From assembly GCA_900168235.1 (NCBI GenBank), contig FUZG01000006.1:1-64000 (forward strand): 64,000 nt of DNA. The letters run 5' to 3'. This document shows positions 58,503-64,000 of this stretch, piece by piece. Every line of letters begins with the position of its first letter. Position 1 is the first letter of the stretch. Made by a program: the position numbers and the translations under genes. The stretch is from Lachnospiraceae bacterium. GTDB lineage: Bacteria > Bacillota > Clostridia > Lachnospirales > Lachnospiraceae. The notes beneath the pieces were generated by a model. It did not search any database. It worked only from the letters and a program-made list of their open reading frames with translations, and was not told where the DNA came from.

Positions 58503-58564
58503 AGTGTAAGTTCTAAAAATATTTCAGAAATTTTAATATGTTTATTTCGGATAATGCGTTAAAA

Positions 58565-58583
58565 TAGAGGTAACTAATCTCTA
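58565..58583. promoter_or_regulatory. Inverted repeat before the DtxR/MntR-type gene
   Basis: TAGAG-9-CTCTA palindrome overlapping a TAAAAT -10-like box (58560-58565), 20 bases before the ATG. It fits autoregulation by a metal-dependent repressor, but does not match the usual DtxR box closely. Confidence 0.4.
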
Positions 58584-58602
58584 CCCAACGGGAGTCTAAT
58601 TT

Positions 58603-59001
58603 ATGAGTGAAAGATCAACGCAGGCCGTACATAAACATGAATCTGAACAGGATTACCTTGAAACGATCTTAAAGATCAAAAAAGAAAAAGGAAGCTGTTA
58701 TGCAGTTGATGTATCCAGAGCACTGAATATTTCAAAGCCGTCTGTTACTATAGCTGTAAATAAACTGGTGGCTAAGGGATATATCATCCGTTCGGAAGGA
58801 AAAGAGCTGACTCTTACTGACGAAGGAGCAAAGATCGCAAAGAAGATCTACGAGCGTCATCGTTTCCTGAAGACATGGCTCATGAAGATCGGTGTTTCCG
58901 AAAAGACAGCAGAAGAGGAAGCCTGTATGCTCGAGCATGATATCAGCCAGAGCACATTTCAGAAAATGAAAAAGGCTTATAAGGAATATTATTCCGAATA
59001 A
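58603..59001 (+). CDS. DtxR/MntR-family metal-dependent repressor, short form
   Basis: 132 residues: a winged helix (about 15-75, VDVSRALNISKPSVTIAVNKLVAKGYI) and a dimerisation/metal domain with RHRFLKTWL and EEACMLEHDIS. The metal ligands are D17, E20, and the Cys, Glu and His of the C-x2-E-H motif, as in IdeR/DtxR; no SH3-like third domain. It probably senses Fe2+ or Mn2+ and represses metal uptake genes, none of which are in the window. Start ATG 58603 has GGGAG ahead of it. Confidence 0.92.
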   Translation: MSERSTQAVHKHESEQDYLETILKIKKEKGSCYAVDVSRALNISKPSVTIAVNKLVAKGYIIRSEGKELTLTDEGAKIAKKIYERHRFLKTWLMKIGVSEKTAEEEACMLEHDISQSTFQKMKKAYKEYYSE

Positions 59002-59012
59002 GAAAAGTGATG

Positions 59013-59038
59013 CGGAGGAGCGAAAGCTCCTCCGTTTT
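59013..59038 (+). terminator. Terminator of the DtxR/MntR-type gene
   Basis: CGGAGGAGC-GAAA-GCTCCTCCG with a tetraloop, followed by TTTT, 11 bases after the stop codon. Confidence 0.92.
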
Positions 59039-59162
59039 GCACGTGTCTGAAAAAGTTTCAATTATTTTCCCTTAAATAAAAGTTTTAAGCCTTAATCTGC
59101 CGATAACAATAAGGGTATGTGTTTTTAGGAGAAACATTTTACATGGATTGTTGGGGTGGCAG

Positions 59163-61085
59163 ATGAAAAATTCAGTTACTAGGCAATTTATATATACTGT
59201 GAGCCTGATATTTGTGCTTCAGGTCGTGATGCTCGCCGGAGTTTTTAATACATTTTACAAAAAATCAAAAGCGGATATAAAAGCTCTAGGTGTCAGTAAT
59301 ATGAAAAGTCAGGCGGCAATGGTAGAAAACTATCTGAATAAGGGCGGGGATGTGCTTTGGTTTGCGGCAGAATCCGTTGACTATATGCTGAAGAGCGGAT
59401 CGGACAGTGAGCAGATCTTTCAGTATCTGAGAGGCGCCACTTATCAGATGCAGGAACAGTTTGATGCAAATTTCACCGGAATTTACGGGTGTCTTAACGG
59501 AGAGTATGTTGACGGATCAGGATGGGTTCCGCCTGAGGACTATGATCCGACAGAAAGAAGCTGGTATAAAGAAGCAAAGGAAGCCGGAGGAAATATGATA
59601 CTGTCGAAGCCCTATGTGGATGCCCAGACAGGAAGTATCATCATTTCCTACAGCCAGCTCTTATCTGATGGAAAAAGTGTACTCTCTCTCGATATCGTGC
59701 TGAATGAAGTCCAGAACATCACGGAACATATGACCATGGAAGGTGTTGGCTATGGTTTTATAGTTGATGAGAGCGGTCTGGTAATTTCCCATGCAGACAA
59801 AAATGAGATCGGTAAAGACTATTCCGAGGGCGGAGAGTGGATGGATCTCTTAGCCCGGGATCAGTCTGACGACGGATATGGATTTGAAACAAAGATCGAT
59901 GGCAAGCTGTGCACTGTTTTTACGAAAAGGATCGTAAATAAGTGGCACGTTGTGATCGTTTCTCAAAATACGCTGATGTACAGAGATCTCCATCTGCAAA
60001 TTTTTGCCAGCGTTTTCTCGACGATCCTCGTATATCTCATAATCGTTATCTTCTGCATGTATTCTGTTCGCAGTATTTCAGGAGCGGAGCGGAGAAGACA
60101 GGAGAGTCTGGAACAGATAAAACAGCTGAACACGAATATCATCCGTTCCCTTGCGTCTACCATTGATGCAAAGGACCGTTATACAAGCGGTCATTCCCAG
60201 AGAGTGGCGAACTATGCGGTCATGATAGCAAAGCGCATGGGGAAATCCGAGGCAGACCAGAGAGTTATCTATTATGCAGGATTGCTTCATGACGTGGGAA
60301 AGATACGTATTCCCGAGGCGGTCATCAATAAGCCGGGACGCCTCACAGAGGAAGAGATGGATGCGATCCACGTTCATTCCGTGAGCGGTTATGACATCCT
60401 TATCGATATTTATGATGACGAACGGATATGCCAGTGCGCAAAGTATCATCATGAACGGTATGACGGAACAGGTTATCCAAACGGTCTTGAAGGAGAAAAC
60501 ATACCTGAGATCGCGCGGATTGTGGCTGTAGCAGATTCCTATGATGCAATGGCGAGCGACAGAGGTTACAGGAAAGCCCTGCCTCAAGATGTAGTAAGGA
60601 AAGAGATCGTCGAAGGCAAGGGTACCCAGTTTGATCCGGAGATCGCGGACATCATGCTGGATATCATTGATGAAGACCCTGAGTACAGGCTTCGTCAGAA
60701 AGAGAACTGGATACGGAACGTGCTCGTGATCGACGATGAAGAGATCATCATAAGGGATGTAAAGCACATTCTGGAAAAAATGGAAGACACACATGTTGTA
60801 GGAGCACAAAATGAGAAAGAGGCGGTCTCTGTCCTTAAGGAAATGGAGATCGATATCATATTGCTGGATCTGAAGATGCCTGATACGGATGGATTTGAGC
60901 TATTCGAAAAAATCCGTGAAAAATGGTCTGTCCCTGTGATCTTGATGACAGGTGACAAGAGTCGTAAGACCATACAGCGCATAAGTGATCTGCGCATAGA
61001 CGATTACATTACAAAACCTCTTAATGAAGCAATAACCCGTGAGGCAGTTCACGGTCTTCTTCACAGGATAGATACGCGGTTTTGA
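59163..61085 (+). CDS. Membrane HD-GYP phosphodiesterase with sensor and receiver domain
   Basis: 640 residues. A membrane helix (about 8-30), an extracellular dCache-like sensor (about 35-275), a second helix (about 278-300), then an HD-GYP domain: HSQRVANYA, LLHDVGKIRIP (HD), HHERYDGTGYP (the GYP-type loop, complete) and VADSYDAMASDRGYR. The last 120 residues are a receiver domain with IDDEEIII and the phospho-acceptor Asp in ILLDLKMPDTDGF, then Lys in YITKPL. HD-GYP enzymes degrade c-di-GMP. It sits directly before a hybrid kinase gene, its likely phosphodonor. ATG 59163 preferred over TTG 59148 because GGGGTGG lies between. Confidence 0.92.
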   Translation: MKNSVTRQFIYTVSLIFVLQVVMLAGVFNTFYKKSKADIKALGVSNMKSQAAMVENYLNKGGDVLWFAAESVDYMLKSGSDSEQIFQYLRGATYQMQEQFDANFTGIYGCLNGEYVDGSGWVPPEDYDPTERSWYKEAKEAGGNMILSKPYVDAQTGSIIISYSQLLSDGKSVLSLDIVLNEVQNITEHMTMEGVGYGFIVDESGLVISHADKNEIGKDYSEGGEWMDLLARDQSDDGYGFETKIDGKLCTVFTKRIVNKWHVVIVSQNTLMYRDLHLQIFASVFSTILVYLIIVIFCMYSVRSISGAERRRQESLEQIKQLNTNIIRSLASTIDAKDRYTSGHSQRVANYAVMIAKRMGKSEADQRVIYYAGLLHDVGKIRIPEAVINKPGRLTEEEMDAIHVHSVSGYDILIDIYDDERICQCAKYHHERYDGTGYPNGLEGENIPEIARIVAVADSYDAMASDRGYRKALPQDVVRKEIVEGKGTQFDPEIADIMLDIIDEDPEYRLRQKENWIRNVLVIDDEEIIIRDVKHILEKMEDTHVVGAQNEKEAVSVLKEMEIDIILLDLKMPDTDGFELFEKIREKWSVPVILMTGDKSRKTIQRISDLRIDDYITKPLNEAITREAVHGLLHRIDTRF

Positions 61086-61117
61086 CATCTCTGTGAGGTT
61101 GTGAGAGAGGTGCACAT

Positions 61118-63592
61118 ATGAAAGAGATCAAGATCGACAGAAAATATCTGGAGATAAATATAAAGAAGATAAAGCTCATATATTCACTGCTGATCTTGTA
61201 TGACATCTATCTCTGGCTCGATAATTTTCAGCGCGGGATCTATTCCACAGGAATCGTGTCCCTGATAGGCGGATCGATCCCCGCGATAACGCTTGTTGTA
61301 TTACTTGGTTTCCGTCCTGAGGGAAGGACTCAGGAGCGCATAGCATATGCGTCCATCGTGGTATCAAGCTTCGTTTACTGGTTTATTTTTGGATGGTTCA
61401 TGTTCACCGGAGGCACAGCCGGTACCAGTATTTTTCTGGTATTTATGGCTGCGCCTGTGGCTTATTATTTCTTTAATCTTTTCTTTGGTTCAATTTTTTG
61501 CGGTGTGCTCTTTCTGGAGGTTGCGCTCTACATGTGGACACCGCTTTCTGACTATGGTTATCAGTTCCCTGAAATGTATGAGCAGCGTCTCCCCATGTTC
61601 CTTTTTATAGAAACAGTTCTTTGCGCTCTTGCCCAGTATGAAGCAGTAAAAGCAGGCATCATGCAGGATAGGGCGATAGAGGAAGCGAAGTTTGCAAATT
61701 CGGCAAAAACAGATTTCCTTGCAAATACAAGTCATGAGATACGAACGCCTATGAACTCGATTCTCGGCTTCTGCGAGCTCATCCTTCGTGAAGACAGCAT
61801 CAGCGCGAGAGTGCGGGACTACTGTCTTAATATACAGAGCGCCGGAGATAATCTCTTACATATCATTAATGACATTCTGGATGTGTCAAAGATAGAAGCG
61901 GGAAAGATCGAGATCGTAGACGAAGAATTTAAGCTGGAACGCCTTGTGAAGGACGTTGTAAATGTATCAATGATGAGAAAAAAGGAAAGAGGACTGGAAC
62001 TTATCGTAGATATGGACGGCAATATACCTGCGAGACTTTACGGAGATATGGGCAGGATACGCCAGATAATGATAAATCTCGTGACCAACGCCATAAAATA
62101 TACGTCTAACGGCGGAATCTACATGCGTATCGGTGTAAAGAGAAAGGATACGCCGATCCTCGTTGTCAGGGTTGAGGATACAGGCGTAGGCATAAAACCG
62201 GAGGATCTTGAGCGGATATTTCAGAGCTTCGAGCAGGTGGATAAGACAAGGACAAGACCAATAGAAGGAACAGGCCTGGGACTCACTATCTCAAAAAGGC
62301 TTGCAGATCTCATGGGTGGTGTCATTACCGTTGAAAGTGAGTATGGATGCGGCGCAGTTTTTACCATGTGGATACCTGTAAAGATCAGGGATCTGAGCCC
62401 CATCATAAAGGATCACAATTCGCTGGAAGAGGAGTACGGTATCTGCACGGATATTAATAACATACATCCGCGTCTCAGGAATAAATATAATGCACACATT
62501 GAGGATATGTGCTCTTTTTTGCACATGAGGATGCTTCCTGTCCCGACAAAGGAAAAAGACCGGAGTTCCAGATATGAAGGGCTGAAAGGATGCTTTGTCG
62601 ATGCTGCGATATATGAAGAATATAAAGAAAGATTTGACCGGATATCTGAAAAAACGGAGATCATCCTGATAGGTGATGATTTTAGCCAGAGAGCAGAGTC
62701 AAAGGATCTGAAAATGATCTATAAACCGCTTTACCTGTTGTCGTTTATGGATTTTGTGGGAAAAGATGCGGAAGACTCAGATACAACCTTGAGCGGAGCA
62801 TATATGAGGTTCACTGCACCTACCGCAAAAGTGCTGTTAGTCGATGATAATCCTATTAACCTGAGAGTCGAGCGGGGCCTAATGGAAATCTATGATATGG
62901 ATATCACTACGGCGTCCAGCGGTATGGAAGCTCTTCATATAGCGGACAAAGTAGAGTTTGACATTATCTTTATGGATCACATGATGCCTGAGATGGACGG
63001 TATAGAGACTATGAAGCGTATTCATGGAAGGGATATAAAGCGGAATAAAGGGACGCCTGTTATCGCACTGACAGCTAATGCGGTAAAGGGCATAAAAGAG
63101 ATGTTCCTGGAAAACGGTTTCAACGGATTTATTTCTAAGCCCATAGATCTGAATGAACTGGACAGGATACTAAGGAGCTACATCCCGAGGTACAAGATAA
63201 TCGAGAATACGGAAGTGAAAAAACGTAAGACCGAAAAACTTCCTGTTGAAATAGAAAGTATGCTGAATGAGTCAGAATTATTCGACTACGATGAAGCAAT
63301 GAGGAACAGGATAGATGAAGAAAACCTGCTGTTATATATGAAGGGTTATGAGAAGAATTTCAGGGAGCTTCAGGAGTTTTTCGATGCAAAGGACTGGGAA
63401 AACTACACCTTACAGGTCCATTCACTGAAAAGCTCGTCCAGGATGATAGGAGCCGTGAAACTCAGCGAACTCGCGGAAAAAGCGGAGAAATTGTCAAAAA
63501 TACCTGACGAAACGGGTGTTTTTGAAATACAGGACGAGATATTAAAGCTATATACAGATGTATTTAATACGATAAAAAAATATGTATTTTGA
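61118..63592 (+). CDS. Hybrid sensor histidine kinase (TM sensor, HisKA, HATPase, REC, Hpt)
   Basis: 824 residues. The first 175 residues form five or six membrane helices with no large extracellular domain. HisKA has the phospho-acceptor in FLANTSHEIRTPMNSILG (about 202-219), then HATPase N box LVTNAIKYT and G boxes VEDTGVGI and GTGLGLTIS. An inactive-looking spacer follows, then REC with VLLVDDNPINL and phospho-acceptor Asp in IIFMDHMMPEMDG, and an Hpt domain with HSLKSSSRMIGA near the end. All phosphorelay parts are in one protein. It follows the HD-GYP gene by 32 bases, so the Hpt may pass phosphate to the receiver of that protein. Confidence 0.94.
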   Translation: MKEIKIDRKYLEINIKKIKLIYSLLILYDIYLWLDNFQRGIYSTGIVSLIGGSIPAITLVVLLGFRPEGRTQERIAYASIVVSSFVYWFIFGWFMFTGGTAGTSIFLVFMAAPVAYYFFNLFFGSIFCGVLFLEVALYMWTPLSDYGYQFPEMYEQRLPMFLFIETVLCALAQYEAVKAGIMQDRAIEEAKFANSAKTDFLANTSHEIRTPMNSILGFCELILREDSISARVRDYCLNIQSAGDNLLHIINDILDVSKIEAGKIEIVDEEFKLERLVKDVVNVSMMRKKERGLELIVDMDGNIPARLYGDMGRIRQIMINLVTNAIKYTSNGGIYMRIGVKRKDTPILVVRVEDTGVGIKPEDLERIFQSFEQVDKTRTRPIEGTGLGLTISKRLADLMGGVITVESEYGCGAVFTMWIPVKIRDLSPIIKDHNSLEEEYGICTDINNIHPRLRNKYNAHIEDMCSFLHMRMLPVPTKEKDRSSRYEGLKGCFVDAAIYEEYKERFDRISEKTEIILIGDDFSQRAESKDLKMIYKPLYLLSFMDFVGKDAEDSDTTLSGAYMRFTAPTAKVLLVDDNPINLRVERGLMEIYDMDITTASSGMEALHIADKVEFDIIFMDHMMPEMDGIETMKRIHGRDIKRNKGTPVIALTANAVKGIKEMFLENGFNGFISKPIDLNELDRILRSYIPRYKIIENTEVKKRKTEKLPVEIESMLNESELFDYDEAMRNRIDEENLLLYMKGYEKNFRELQEFFDAKDWENYTLQVHSLKSSSRMIGAVKLSELAEKAEKLSKIPDETGVFEIQDEILKLYTDVFNTIKKYVF

Positions 63593-63656
63593 AATGGAAA
63601 AATTGTCCATTTTGATTATCAGCAAAAACTATACAGATTAAAGATTAAGGAGTATA

Positions 63657-63692
63657 ATGAGTCGTATTTTTATCGACAGATGCGTAGGGTAA
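63657..63692 (+). other. 11-codon frame with strong ribosome site, before a terminator
   Basis: ATG 63657 is preceded by AAGGAG (63647-63652). It codes for MSRIFIDRCVG and stops at 63692, one base before the terminator stem. No gene follows on this strand. It could be a tiny peptide, a relic of a longer gene, or chance. Confidence 0.3.
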
Positions 63693-63738
63693 AAAATACC
63701 GCTGGGGTTCATAAATTCGGGTCCCAGCGGTATTTTGT
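63693..63738. terminator. Bidirectional terminator between the hybrid kinase and uridine kinase genes
   Basis: AAAATACCGCTGGG/CCCAGCGGTATTTT stem (14 bp) with a 16-base loop, T-runs on both strands. Confidence 0.92.
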
Positions 63739-63790
63739 GCGTAAACTGTCAAAAAAATTATGCCGATAAATTATTAAAACGTGTTTCTTT

Positions 63791-64000
<210 letters not shown>

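Overview
The window looks like chromosome of an anaerobic Firmicute in the Clostridia, most likely Lachnospiraceae (Butyrivibrio-like). Grounds: mid-range GC, strong AGGAGG-type ribosome sites, TTGACA/TATAAT promoters, lipoprotein signals of the LTACG type, YesM/YesN two-component pairs, CUT1/CUT2 sugar transporters, HD-GYP and hybrid kinase genes, and molybdopterin genes fused in ways seen in clostridia. This is inferred from gene content; no rRNA is present to settle it.

Layout. 0-0.4 kb: end of a dispersed repeat, then tRNA-Asp and tRNA-Val from one promoter. 0.6-2.6 kb: lrgAB on the minus strand and a flavodoxin. 2.9-14.9 kb: a long co-directional run for molybdenum: MocA-ModE fusion, MoeA-like protein, XdhC, MoaA, MOSC-MogA fusion, ModABC, MoaC, continuing with almost no gaps into a methyltransferase, a GT4 glycosyltransferase and a GH13 alpha-glucosidase. 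No molybdoenzyme lies in the window. 15-28.5 kb: YitT-type protein, a ROK repressor, and a nine-gene sugar operon (RpiR regulator, ADP-dependent-type sugar kinase, xylulokinase-like kinase, CUT2 ABC transporter, class II aldolase, D-lyxose isomerase-like protein, dihydroxyacetone kinase). ROK and the operon have closely similar candidate operators.

28.6-31.0 kb: a distinctly AT-rich block with one large gene, a P-loop ATPase ending in an R-x4-H (HEPN-like) motif; a candidate single-gene defence or toxin system. 31-32.4 kb: membrane-anchored lipase. 32.6-44.6 kb: a glycan-use locus (fucose-isomerase-like protein, class V PLP enzyme, AraC regulator, YesM/YesN pair, CUT1 transporter, divergent GH31 glycosidase). 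44.7-46.5 kb: a 42-residue membrane protein missed by length cut-offs, a LysR regulator, and an HExxH/Cys-rich protein. 46.7-49.5 kb: three zinc-ribbon proteins, one with an SPFH domain, then rsmJ. 49.5-58.4 kb: amylosucrase-type GH13, Nudix hydrolase, and a MalT-like LuxR regulator divergent from a stand-alone ACP, an acyl/aryl-AMP ligase and a condensation-domain protein, which looks like a minimal acyl-conjugate pathway. 58.6-64 kb: DtxR/MntR-type repressor, HD-GYP response regulator, hybrid histidine kinase, and the 3' end of uridine kinase.

Two families of structured intergenic repeats are the most surprising non-coding content. One is a 146-bp MITE-like element at 58.4 kb with 11-bp perfect terminal inverted repeats and an 8-bp target duplication that includes the stop codon of the upstream gene; a diverged copy opens the window. 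The other is a paired hairpin unit of about 40 bp found at 2.7, 16.0 and 46.0 kb. In both, base changes between copies occur in complementary pairs, so the folded form seems to be maintained.
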